Assembly: GCA_964348665.1 (NCBI GenBank)
Contig: CAYGDP010000010.1
Span: forward strand, 69,205 to 133,204
DNA: 64,000 bases
DNA from: CAYGDP01 sp964348665
Lineage (GTDB): Bacteria; Verrucomicrobiota; Verrucomicrobiia; Palsa-1439; CAYGDP01
Direction: 5' to 3'
The notes beneath the pieces were generated by a model. That model worked only from the letters and a program-made list of their open reading frames with translations. It had not been told where the DNA came from and made no database searches. The translations under genes and the position numbers were made by a program. Shown here in pieces: positions 1-7,245 of the stretch. How positions within the stretch are numbered: the first letter of the stretch is position 1; every line of letters begins with the position of its first letter.

Positions 1-109
1 CAAGAAACAGGCGGTCTTTCGCGCCGATCATCCGTTCCTCTTTCTGATTCGCGACACTCGCAGCGGCGCGATCCTTTTCCTCGGTCGCGTCGTCAAACCG
101 GAAGTGTGA
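1..109 (+). CDS. Serpin family protein, C-terminal end only
   Basis: Only the last 35 codons are inside the window, ending at TGA 107-109. They read FRADHPFLFLIRD followed by ILFLGRVVKP, the conserved C-terminal strands of serpins (serine protease inhibitors, suicide inhibitors of extracellular or periplasmic proteases). The reactive-centre loop lies just upstream and cannot be seen, so the target protease class and inhibitory activity are unknown. The gene converges on the acyltransferase gene with 3 bp between the stop codons. Confidence 0.85.
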   Translation, partial: KKQAVFRADHPFLFLIRDTRSGAILFLGRVVKPEV

Positions 110-112
110 CTT

Positions 113-736
113 TCAATCCGATAGCCGCAGTAGCGCGTCCTGTAATTCCTTGCGTTTGGTTTCGCGGGTGTCGGCGGCGGCGTCGCGGGGAACGGTAAAC
201 GGTTCGCCGATTCGCACCCGGCACCGCGCGAACGGGAGCGGCACTTGAAACCGGTCCCAACTTTTCAACTCGAGTTTGTGCGAGAAATTCAGGGAGACCG
301 GGACAATCGATTTTCCCGTCAACACCGCCAGGTCAATGATACCCGTCTGCACTTCGTAGCGTGGACCGCGCGGCCCATCGGGAGTGATGGCGACATCGTA
401 GCCATCCGCGACGAGCCGGGAAATTTCGAGCAACGCTTGTTTTCCGCGTCGCGAAGTGGATCCGCGTACCGGGGTAAACCCAAACCGCGCCATCGCCCGC
501 GCGAGAATCTCGCCGTCTTTGCTGGCGGAGACCAGCGCGACCGTTTTTCGTCCCGGCAGATATTTTCGGCGGACACGAGGGGTCACCGCGAGACGATTGT
601 GCCAGATGGCAAACAGCAAGGCGTCCGGCACGTCCGCGCGGAAAATATTGGCGGGGTCTTCGAGACGAAACCGCAGCGTAAGACTCAACAGACGCGAGAG
701 CCAGTACACGATCGAAGCGATCAGTTTTTCACGCAT
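113..736 (-). CDS. Lysophospholipid acyltransferase family protein (DUF374)
   Basis: This 207-residue protein resembles DUF374 acyltransferases, relatives of the LpxL/PlsC superfamily that move acyl chains onto lipids at the inner membrane. Visible features are a short hydrophobic N-terminus (about residues 5-22), an H-containing AIWHNRLA segment near residue 43, SASKDGEI near residue 70 and TPDGPRGP at 118-125, which fits the family's glycine/proline-rich core. I chose the ATG at 736 rather than upstream codons because it overlaps the end of the ABC exporter gene by 8 bp, typical of translational coupling, and gives the normal family length. Pairing with an MsbA-like exporter suggests outer-membrane lipid (lipid A) assembly; this role is inferred from context. 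Confidence 0.85.
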   Translation of the reverse strand: MREKLIASIVYWLSRLLSLTLRFRLEDPANIFRADVPDALLFAIWHNRLAVTPRVRRKYLPGRKTVALVSASKDGEILARAMARFGFTPVRGSTSRRGKQALLEISRLVADGYDVAITPDGPRGPRYEVQTGIIDLAVLTGKSIVPVSLNFSHKLELKSWDRFQVPLPFARCRVRIGEPFTVPRDAAADTRETKRKELQDALLRLSD

Positions 737-2444
737 TCTTGAATTGGAGGTCGTAAAGTTTTTTGTACAGGCCGCCCTTGGCCAACAGTTCCGCGTGCGT
801 GCCGCTCTCCGCAATGGATCCGCCATCGAGCACGAGAATGCGATGGGCGTGTTGCACGGTCGAGAGCCGGTGCGCGATGGCAAACACCGTTCGACCACGC
901 ATCAACTCGTCGAGCGCCTCTTGCACGGCGCGTTCCTGCTCGGTATCGAGCGCGCTGGTAGCTTCGTCGAGGATCAAAATCGGAGGGTTTTTCAATATGG
1001 CGCGCGCGATGGCGATCCGCTGACGCTGCCCGCCGCTCAACTGAATGCCTTTCTCGCCCACGACGGATTCGTACCCGTCCGGCCGTTCGAGAATGAAATC
1101 GTGGGCATGCGCTTTCTTCGCCGCGGCCTCGATCTCGGCGCGTGTCGCATTGGGACGACCGTACGCGATGTTGCTGGCGATGGTGTCGTTAAAAAGGATG
1201 GTCTCTTGTGTGACGATGCCGATTTGGCTGCGGAGCGATTGGAGGGTGGCATGGCGAATGTCCTGGCCGTCAAACTTCACCACCCCATCGGTCGGATCGT
1301 AGAACCGGGCTAGCAGATTCGCGAGGGACGTCTTGCCGGCGCCGCTCGGACCGACGACGGCAACAAACTGGCCGACGGGGATTTCGAGCGACACCTCGCG
1401 CAACACCGCCGAACTATTGTAACCGAAGGTGACCCGGTCGAAACTGACGCTGCGTTGCACTGGCGGCAGCAATTTCGCGTCGGCAGCTTCAACGACGGTG
1501 GGTTTTTCGTCGAGAATTTCAAAAATCCGCTCGGCGGGCGGGCCGCTCTCCTGGATGATGGCCCAGACGCGGCTCAATTGTTTCACTGGCTCGTACATTT
1601 TGATTGCCGCGAACATAAAAGTCGTGAACGCCGCGAAATTCATCTGACGCCAGTACGCATACACCAGCACCGCGGCGATGCCGAACGACGCGACAAACAT
1701 GATGATCGGGTTCAGCAGAATCAGGTTCCGCGCCGCGCGCATTCGTTGGGAGAAAACGCCGCGGTTGACGATTTCAAACCGCCGGATCTCGCTCGCTTCC
1801 ATTTGAAACGCTTTGACGACCCGGATGCCGGTGAGCGTTTCGTGCAGCACGCCGACGAGGTCCGCCAACTTGAGCTGCGCCAGCTTCGAGGCTTTGCGAA
1901 CTCGATGCCCCAACAGCACGATGGGAATCAGGCAAAGGGGAAATACGGCCAACGTGATGGCGGTCAATTTCCAATCGAGATAAAACATCGCCCCTAGACA
2001 CGCCGCGAGCGTGAACGGCTGTTTCGTCATGTCCACAATGGTCGTCGAGACGGCTTTTTCGATCACCTGCGCATCGGCGATGACCCGCGAGATCAACTGG
2101 CCGATCTCTGCCCGATTATGAAAATCGAGGGAGAGCGTCTGAAAATGTGCGAAGATCCGATTGCGCACGTCGAAGACGACGCGATACCCAACCCAGTTGA
2201 TAAAATAACTGTTGGCGAAATGACACGCGCCGTCGGCAAGGAACAGCAGCGGAATGAGAGCCGCCCAGAAAAAAACCTCTTCCATTGTCGCCGCCCGTGT
2301 CTCGAACGTTTTACCCAAAACCTGATTGATCACGTAGAACGTCAGCCCCGTCGCGCCGGCCGAAAGCAGGCCAAAGAGAATGGCCGCCGCCAATCGGAGG
2401 CGATACGGCTTCGAGAATTGCAGGAGACGCCGGTAGGTATTCAA
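729..2444 (-). CDS. ABC transporter, MsbA-like fused permease/ATPase (lipid exporter)
   Basis: A 571-residue half transporter with an N-terminal six-helix type 1 exporter domain (about residues 15-300) and a C-terminal nucleotide-binding domain. The ATPase motifs are intact: Walker A GPSGAGKT at 365-372, signature LSGGQ at 469-473, Walker B ILILDEATSALD at 489-500 and the H-loop histidine in AIAHRLS. The architecture matches MsbA and related lipid or peptide exporters that work as homodimers in the inner membrane. The downstream, overlapping DUF374 acyltransferase makes lipid A-core flipping the most likely job, but sequence alone cannot exclude another lipid or peptide substrate. The ATG at 2444 leaves 67 bp to the upstream ClpX-like gene, so a shared transcript is possible. 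Confidence 0.9.
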   Translation of the reverse strand: MNTYRRLLQFSKPYRLRLAAAILFGLLSAGATGLTFYVINQVLGKTFETRAATMEEVFFWAALIPLLFLADGACHFANSYFINWVGYRVVFDVRNRIFAHFQTLSLDFHNRAEIGQLISRVIADAQVIEKAVSTTIVDMTKQPFTLAACLGAMFYLDWKLTAITLAVFPLCLIPIVLLGHRVRKASKLAQLKLADLVGVLHETLTGIRVVKAFQMEASEIRRFEIVNRGVFSQRMRAARNLILLNPIIMFVASFGIAAVLVYAYWRQMNFAAFTTFMFAAIKMYEPVKQLSRVWAIIQESGPPAERIFEILDEKPTVVEAADAKLLPPVQRSVSFDRVTFGYNSSAVLREVSLEIPVGQFVAVVGPSGAGKTSLANLLARFYDPTDGVVKFDGQDIRHATLQSLRSQIGIVTQETILFNDTIASNIAYGRPNATRAEIEAAAKKAHAHDFILERPDGYESVVGEKGIQLSGGQRQRIAIARAILKNPPILILDEATSALDTEQERAVQEALDELMRGRTVFAIAHRLSTVQHAHRILVLDGGSIAESGTHAELLAKGGLYKKLYDLQFKNA

Positions 2445-2511
2445 ATCGCGCCCAACCTAAAGCACCAATGCGCCAGCGTCAAATGGGAAGGTTCGAATAA
2501 TCGGAACGCCG

Positions 2512-4086
2512 TCACTTCCGGTAGCTGGCGACAACCCATTCGCTCAAGGTTTTGTCGGGAGCGGCGACGGCTTCGGCGGAAACGACAAACTCTTCGCGCC
2601 CCGTGTTTTTCTTGATGAGATTCAGGCCAAACTGAAAATCCTTGAAGAGCGCCTCGCAAAGGTCACGGACGGGTTTGTTCTCGGCCTGCGCCCGCGCGAC
2701 CACCGCGACGACGGCGTCCTCGGCCAATCGCAGCGTAACTCCGTGTTTCTCGCTGAATCGTTTCGCCCATTCATGCGCCATCTGCGCCATGACCGCGTGC
2801 TCGCCGTAGGTCGGGTTGTCGAGAATTTTTTTCAACTCGCGCTGGGGGTTCTCGACGACCTCGGGCGTCACCACGAACCGTTTCACATTGGACGAAGGCA
2901 GTTCAAACTTGTAATCGCGCAGTGTTTTCTCGCAAACCGTCAGGAGACCGCGCGCGCCGGTGTCTTCCTTCGTCGCTGCGCGGGCGATGGACCGCAGGCC
3001 GTCGTCCGCAAACATCACTTCGATGCCATAGGCGCGAAAATCGGCTTCGTATTGCCGCACGACCGAGCCTTCGGAGTGCTTGAGGATTTCATAGAGATCG
3101 TCCTCGGCGAGATCGGTGCAGACGACGCGCACCGGCAAACGGCCGATGAACTCCGGCTCGAAACCGAATTTCACAAAATCCTGGGTCTCGACGTGGCGCA
3201 GCAACTCGTTCACCGGCCAATCGGAGCAAAGATTGGCGTTGAACCCCATGGAACTCTTGCAAAGACGGGCGCGGACGCTCTCCTCCAGTTTATCGAACGC
3301 ACCGCTGACGATAAAGAGGATATTGCGCGTGTTGATGATTTCGCGTTTGCGTTTGCCGCCGCGCTGAAATTCCATGGCGGCCTGCAATTGCGCCTGCAAA
3401 TCCTGCGGCGAACGGAGCGGCACTTCAGTTTCTTCCATCAGCTTGAGCAAATTCGTCTGCACACCGCGCCCGCTCACGTCACGGCCCGTGTTGTTCGCGG
3501 CGCTGGCAATCTTGTCGATCTCGTCGATGTAAATGATTCCGTATTGCGCCAGCTTCACGTTGCCGTCGGCCTTGTGGACGAGGTCGCGCACGAGGTCTTC
3601 CACGTCCCCGCCGACGTATCCCGTCTCGCTGAACTTGGTCGCGTCGCCTTTCACGAACGGCACGCCGATGAAATCCGCGATGCACCGGATCAGATAGGTC
3701 TTGCCGACACCCGTCGGCCCCAGCAACACGACGTTTTGTTTCACGTAATCGCGCGGTGGACCCGCGCCCGCGGCGCCGCGCTCGGCGGTCTTCACGTGGT
3801 TGTAATGATCGCAAACGGCGATGCTAAGCACCTTTTTTGCTTCATGTTGTTTGATGACATATCGGTCGAGATGCGCTTTCACGTCCTTCGGCTTGAAATT
3901 GAAATCGAAGGAGAGCGGTTTTTCTTCGGGAGCCGGGCCGGCCTCGTCGGTCTTGCCGAAATCGGGCTGCGGCACGGCTTGCACGACGACTTTATCGCCG
4001 TAATTCTGCCGCATGAATTCCGTGAGCTTCTTCTGCAATTCCTCGGGCGAGGGCGGCGGCGGAGCTTCGCTGCTCTTTGGTTTCAT
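2512..4086 (-). CDS. ClpX-like AAA+ ATPase lacking the zinc-binding domain
   Basis: A 524-residue AAA+ protein whose core is clearly ClpX-like: Walker A GPTGVGKT at 123-130, Walker B IIYIDEID near 184-191, the arginine-finger region EFIGRLPV at 312-319 and sensor 2 GARGL at 377-381. ClpX unfolds substrates and feeds them to ClpP. Three things differ from standard ClpX. There is no N-terminal four-cysteine zinc domain; a proline-rich and acidic stretch replaces it. A charged insertion (about 225-250) precedes the sensor region. There are about 110 extra C-terminal residues after the usual lid domain. A tripeptide MGF at 280-282 lies near where ClpX carries its ClpP-docking IGF loop, so ClpP interaction is conceivable but unproven. 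It is probably a paralogue of housekeeping ClpX with its own adaptor set; no clpP is present here. Confidence 0.8.
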   Translation of the reverse strand: MKPKSSEAPPPPSPEELQKKLTEFMRQNYGDKVVVQAVPQPDFGKTDEAGPAPEEKPLSFDFNFKPKDVKAHLDRYVIKQHEAKKVLSIAVCDHYNHVKTAERGAAGAGPPRDYVKQNVVLLGPTGVGKTYLIRCIADFIGVPFVKGDATKFSETGYVGGDVEDLVRDLVHKADGNVKLAQYGIIYIDEIDKIASAANNTGRDVSGRGVQTNLLKLMEETEVPLRSPQDLQAQLQAAMEFQRGGKRKREIINTRNILFIVSGAFDKLEESVRARLCKSSMGFNANLCSDWPVNELLRHVETQDFVKFGFEPEFIGRLPVRVVCTDLAEDDLYEILKHSEGSVVRQYEADFRAYGIEVMFADDGLRSIARAATKEDTGARGLLTVCEKTLRDYKFELPSSNVKRFVVTPEVVENPQRELKKILDNPTYGEHAVMAQMAHEWAKRFSEKHGVTLRLAEDAVVAVVARAQAENKPVRDLCEALFKDFQFGLNLIKKNTGREEFVVSAEAVAAPDKTLSEWVVASYRK

Positions 4087-4140
4087 TACAGCGCAATATA
4101 CACGAAATTCGCGCCTTCGGAAACGTGGACTTCGAACGGA

Positions 4141-4599
4141 TCACTTTCCTTTGCCGTGACCTTTGCCACCGCCTTTGCCCTCGGGTGGACCGCCACTGAC
4201 TCCGTCGGGCTTCCCTCCTCCTGCCTTATCGGGTTTGTGTGCTACGCCAACACCGCGGCGCTTCATTTCGCCGTGAATGGCGTCGGCCAAATCTCTGCCG
4301 CGTTTGCCCTTGTGGATTTGACTCACGACAAACTCGCCGAGGCCGTGAACGTTTTTGTCCTTGATCGTGGTAGCTTCAACGCCGACCAACACAGGTTTGA
4401 GCCGGATTTCGGCAATTTTGTGTTCGATCTGCGCGGAGAATTCCACCCCAACCACACCTTTGGCCTGTAACTCCGTCGCAAAGATGCCGACGATTTCCAC
4501 TTCAGCGGGCACTAGCACGCGCGCCTCCACCTTTACGTCCGAAAATGCCGTTACACCAACAGATGCCAGCACAATCACAACCAAACGAATTGTTTTCAT
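4141..4599 (-). CDS. Small secreted hypothetical protein with Gly/Lys-rich tail
   Basis: I do not recognise this 152-residue protein. It has a signal peptide-like N-terminus (about residues 1-20, MKTIRLVVIVLASVGVTAFS), a moderately conserved-looking central part (about 25-115) with many valines and a short helix-like region around residues 90-110, and a C-terminal tail of glycine, lysine and histidine ending KGGGKGHGKGK. Such basic tails suit binding to anionic polymers or surfaces, but that is speculation. The ATG at 4599 is preceded on its strand by a purine-rich GGGGGAAAGGAGGAAGG stretch, a very strong ribosome-binding site. It lies between the ClpX-like gene (54 bp away) and the dehydrogenase gene (23 bp away), all on the minus strand. 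Confidence 0.6.
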   Translation of the reverse strand: MKTIRLVVIVLASVGVTAFSDVKVEARVLVPAEVEIVGIFATELQAKGVVGVEFSAQIEHKIAEIRLKPVLVGVEATTIKDKNVHGLGEFVVSQIHKGKRGRDLADAIHGEMKRRGVGVAHKPDKAGGGKPDGVSGGPPEGKGGGKGHGKGK

Positions 4600-4622
4600 T
4601 CCCTTCCTCCTTTCCCCCGAAC

Positions 4623-5750
4623 CTACAAGCCGACGCGATCTTTGTCAATGACCACAACCTCTTTGATGCCTCGTGCCCTGCCCGTCAACTGTTCGGGCGC
4701 GTCATCGAGTCCATACCGTCCCGTAATCAACGCGCGCACCGAGCTTGGCCAGCGGCGCATGAATTCGCCCAGGTCGCGCACCGCAGCGTCGAACGCGTCG
4801 TCGCCCGCGTTGACCGTGCCGAAGATCACCTGATTTCGCAGCACGAGATTGAAAAGGATCCGGCTCAAATCGATCTCCGCGACCGTCTTGCGGTCAGGAA
4901 TTCCCGTCAACACAAAAATGCCGTTCGCGCCCAGCACGCGCATCACGTCGAACGCCACGCCCGGCGCGCCCGCCGCCTCATATACCACGTCAATGTTCCC
5001 AACGAGCTCGGCCAGTTGTTCCACCGACACTTCCTCGGCGGAAATATATTTCGCGCCGAACGACTCGGCCACGTCCGCTTTCGAGTTCGGTTTTTTCGAG
5101 CGGGAATACACCCAGGTATCGAACCCGTGCGCCGTCAACGCCATCGCGCCCAGCAATCCGACCGGACCCGCGCCCAGCACGACCGCGCGATGACAATGCC
5201 CCACGGCTTTGCCCGGCTCGATCGGGCATCCCCACGGCAATCGCGATTGCATCTGCCAGATCTGGATGAGCGCTTTTTCGGCGATCGTGAGCGGTTCAAT
5301 CAGCACGCCAACCTCGCGCAATTCGCGAGGCAAACATCGCAAATATTTCTCGTCCTCCACGATGTATTCCGTCAGGAATCCGTGCGCCTCCTTGATTCCG
5401 CGCTCCGTAAACGCGCCGGTGAAACAGAAATCCTGACGCCCACTGTTGCACGCGCGACAATCCGCGCGATCGCACGGCCGTCGCACGGTCGCAATCACCA
5501 GGTCGCCCTGCTTGAGCTTGCTCTCCGCGCCACCGTCCACGACCTCGGCGAGAGATTCGTGCCCGATGACCATATACTCCGACCCGCGCGGCGGTGTGCC
5601 GTACTTGAACGAGGCCAGTTCGCGGTCAGTCCCGCACACACCCACGTTGAGCATCCGCAGCCGCACTTCCGTAGGAGCGGAGATTTTCGGCGCCGGATGG
5701 TCGACTACCCGGACCTGCTTCTCGTTGGGAAAAATGGCAACTGCTTTCAT
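4623..5750 (-). CDS. Zinc-dependent medium-chain dehydrogenase, glucose 1-dehydrogenase type
   Basis: A 375-residue medium-chain dehydrogenase. The N-terminal catalytic domain carries GVCGTDRE (C39, D42), GHE (H64, E65) and a cysteine set C93/C98/C101/C109 resembling the structural zinc site. A Rossmann motif AVVLGAGPVGLLGAM follows near residue 190. The GTDRE signature and overall order resemble archaeal-type glucose 1-dehydrogenases, which oxidise aldoses to lactones with NAD(P). Sugar specificity cannot be read from the sequence. I chose the ATG at 5750 because it begins with the MKAVAIFP start typical of the family; upstream in-frame codons would add about 28 unrelated residues. It is divergent from purB with 181 bp between. 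Confidence 0.85.
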   Translation of the reverse strand: MKAVAIFPNEKQVRVVDHPAPKISAPTEVRLRMLNVGVCGTDRELASFKYGTPPRGSEYMVIGHESLAEVVDGGAESKLKQGDLVIATVRRPCDRADCRACNSGRQDFCFTGAFTERGIKEAHGFLTEYIVEDEKYLRCLPRELREVGVLIEPLTIAEKALIQIWQMQSRLPWGCPIEPGKAVGHCHRAVVLGAGPVGLLGAMALTAHGFDTWVYSRSKKPNSKADVAESFGAKYISAEEVSVEQLAELVGNIDVVYEAAGAPGVAFDVMRVLGANGIFVLTGIPDRKTVAEIDLSRILFNLVLRNQVIFGTVNAGDDAFDAAVRDLGEFMRRWPSSVRALITGRYGLDDAPEQLTGRARGIKEVVVIDKDRVGL

Positions 5751-5931
5751 CGCCACTGACTCTACAACGATTGTCTGGCCACGAAAAGGCGCAAGAAGCA
5801 CAATATTTTGTGGGGCCATTTTCCGGCAACCCACATTTCACACGCCCGCTCCGCATGCGAAGTGTCTGGGTTTGACAGTTGATAAAGTTTCTTGTGTCTT
5901 TTGTGCATCTTTGTGGCTATATAATTATCGC
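5751..5931. promoter_or_regulatory. Divergent spacer between dehydrogenase and purB, with TATAAT next to the purB start
   Basis: The spacer must hold promoters for both flanking genes. The best element seen is a perfect TATAAT at 5920-5925, only 6 bp upstream of the purB GTG. No good TTGACA lies 16-18 bp before it; a TTGACA at 5872-5877 is 42 bp away. No Shine-Dalgarno sequence precedes the GTG. If the TATAAT is used, transcription would start at or near the GTG and the purB mRNA would be leaderless. The TATAAT abuts a dispersed repeat. Confidence 0.4.
5876..5919. repeat. Dispersed CACGAAA/CACAAA-type repeat, copy 1
   Basis: Read on the minus strand this is a run of CACAAA-like words spaced about 10-11 bp (AGCCACAAAGATGCACAAAA and onward). 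Similar purine-rich runs occur at 11965-12065, 19191-19245 and 57428-57470. They behave as an intergenic repeat family rather than gene remnants. Confidence 0.5.
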
Positions 5932-7245
5932 GTGATCCGACGATACAGCCGCGAACCGATGCGCCAAATCTGGACGGAGGAAAACAAACTCAACCTCTGG
6001 CTCCAAATCGAAATCCTCGCCTGCGAAGCGCTCGCCCGCAAAGGCATCGTCCCCCGCAAAGATCTCGCAAAAATCAAAAAACGCGCCAGGTTTTCCGTCA
6101 AACGCGTCGCCGAGATCGAAAAGAAAACCAACCACGACGTCGCCGCGTTCGTGGATTGCGTCTCCGAAAACGTCGGCCAGCCCGCCGCGCGCTGGATCCA
6201 CTTCGGCCTCACCTCCAGCGACCTGCTCGATACCACGCTCGGCGTGCAGATGAAACAATCAGCCGACATTTTATTGGAAGACATCGCCGCTCTCAGACGC
6301 GCCGTGGCGCGCAAAGCGAAGAAATACAAAATGACGCCCATGATCGGGCGCACCCACGGCGTCCATGCCGAACCCATTACCTTCGGCTTCAAACTCGCCG
6401 TCATGTTTGATGAATTTGGTCGCGCAGAAACCCGTCTTCGCGCCGCTCGCCACACCGTCTCCGTTGGCGCCATCAGCGGCGCAGTCGGCACATTTGCCCA
6501 TCTCGACCCGTCCGTCGAAGCCTATATCTGCAAGAAACTCGGCCTACGACCCGCGCCCGTCTCCACGCAGATCATCCAGCGCGACGTCCACGCCGAGTTC
6601 GTGATCGCTCTCGCGCTCGCTGCCGCCAGCATCGAGAAATGGGCAACCGAATTTCGTCATCTGCAACGCACCGAAGTGTTGGAGGCCGAAGAATACTTCG
6701 CCGCGGGCCAAAAAGGCAGCTCTGCCATGCCGCACAAACGCAACCCGATCACGTGCGAACGTCTCGCGGGTCTCGCGCGCGTCCTGCGCGGCAACGCGCT
6801 GGCCGCCATGGAAAACATCTCCCTCTGGCACGAACGCGACATCAGCCACAGCAGCGTCGAACGTGTCATCTTGCCCGACTCCACCACGCTCCTCGACTAC
6901 ATGCTCGCCAAGCTCACCGACGTCGTGGACACGCTGTTGGTCTATCCCGATGCGATGGAAAAGAATCTCTGGCGCACCAAAGGCCTCTTCTTCAGCCAAA
7001 GCATCCTGCTGGCCTTGACCAAAAAAGGCGTCAGCCGCCAATCCGCCTACGCGTGGGTCCAGGAAGCCGCGATGAAGACCTGGTCTGGAACTGCCGACTT
7101 CAAAACCAACGCGCTCGCGCACATCGAGATTTCGAAACAGCTATCCGCTGCTGAAATCTCCAAGGCTTGTAATTTGAGCCAGCACCTACGCCACACCGAC
7201 GCGGTTTTCAAGCGCGTCGGGATCGGAAACGAGCGATGTACATGA
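5932..7245 (+). CDS. purB: Adenylosuccinate lyase
   Basis: A 437-residue fumarase/aspartase-superfamily enzyme that cleaves SAICAR to AICAR and adenylosuccinate to AMP in purine synthesis, as a cytoplasmic homotetramer. Conserved blocks are TSSDLLDT at 94-101, GRTHG at 139-143 with the catalytic-region histidine, and the superfamily signature SSAMPHKRNP at 263-272. I placed the start at GTG 5932 because VIRRYSREPM aligns with the standard PurB N-terminus; the in-frame reading frame continues far upstream but without PurB similarity. The C-terminus ends normally (AVFKRVGI) plus a short extra tail. Its last 10 bp overlap the start of the following GHKL ATPase gene, which belongs to a probably imported cassette. 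Confidence 0.95.
   Translation: MIRRYSREPMRQIWTEENKLNLWLQIEILACEALARKGIVPRKDLAKIKKRARFSVKRVAEIEKKTNHDVAAFVDCVSENVGQPAARWIHFGLTSSDLLDTTLGVQMKQSADILLEDIAALRRAVARKAKKYKMTPMIGRTHGVHAEPITFGFKLAVMFDEFGRAETRLRAARHTVSVGAISGAVGTFAHLDPSVEAYICKKLGLRPAPVSTQIIQRDVHAEFVIALALAAASIEKWATEFRHLQRTEVLEAEEYFAAGQKGSSAMPHKRNPITCERLAGLARVLRGNALAAMENISLWHERDISHSSVERVILPDSTTLLDYMLAKLTDVVDTLLVYPDAMEKNLWRTKGLFFSQSILLALTKKGVSRQSAYAWVQEAAMKTWSGTADFKTNALAHIEISKQLSAAEISKACNLSQHLRHTDAVFKRVGIGNERCT

Noticed and set aside
5872..5877. TTGACA as -35 box for purB
   Set aside because: It lies 42 bp from the TATAAT, far beyond workable spacing.
5446..5931. In-frame extension of purB by 162 codons
   Set aside because: It overlaps the oppositely oriented dehydrogenase gene and its protein has no similarity; PurB similarity starts exactly at GTG 5932.
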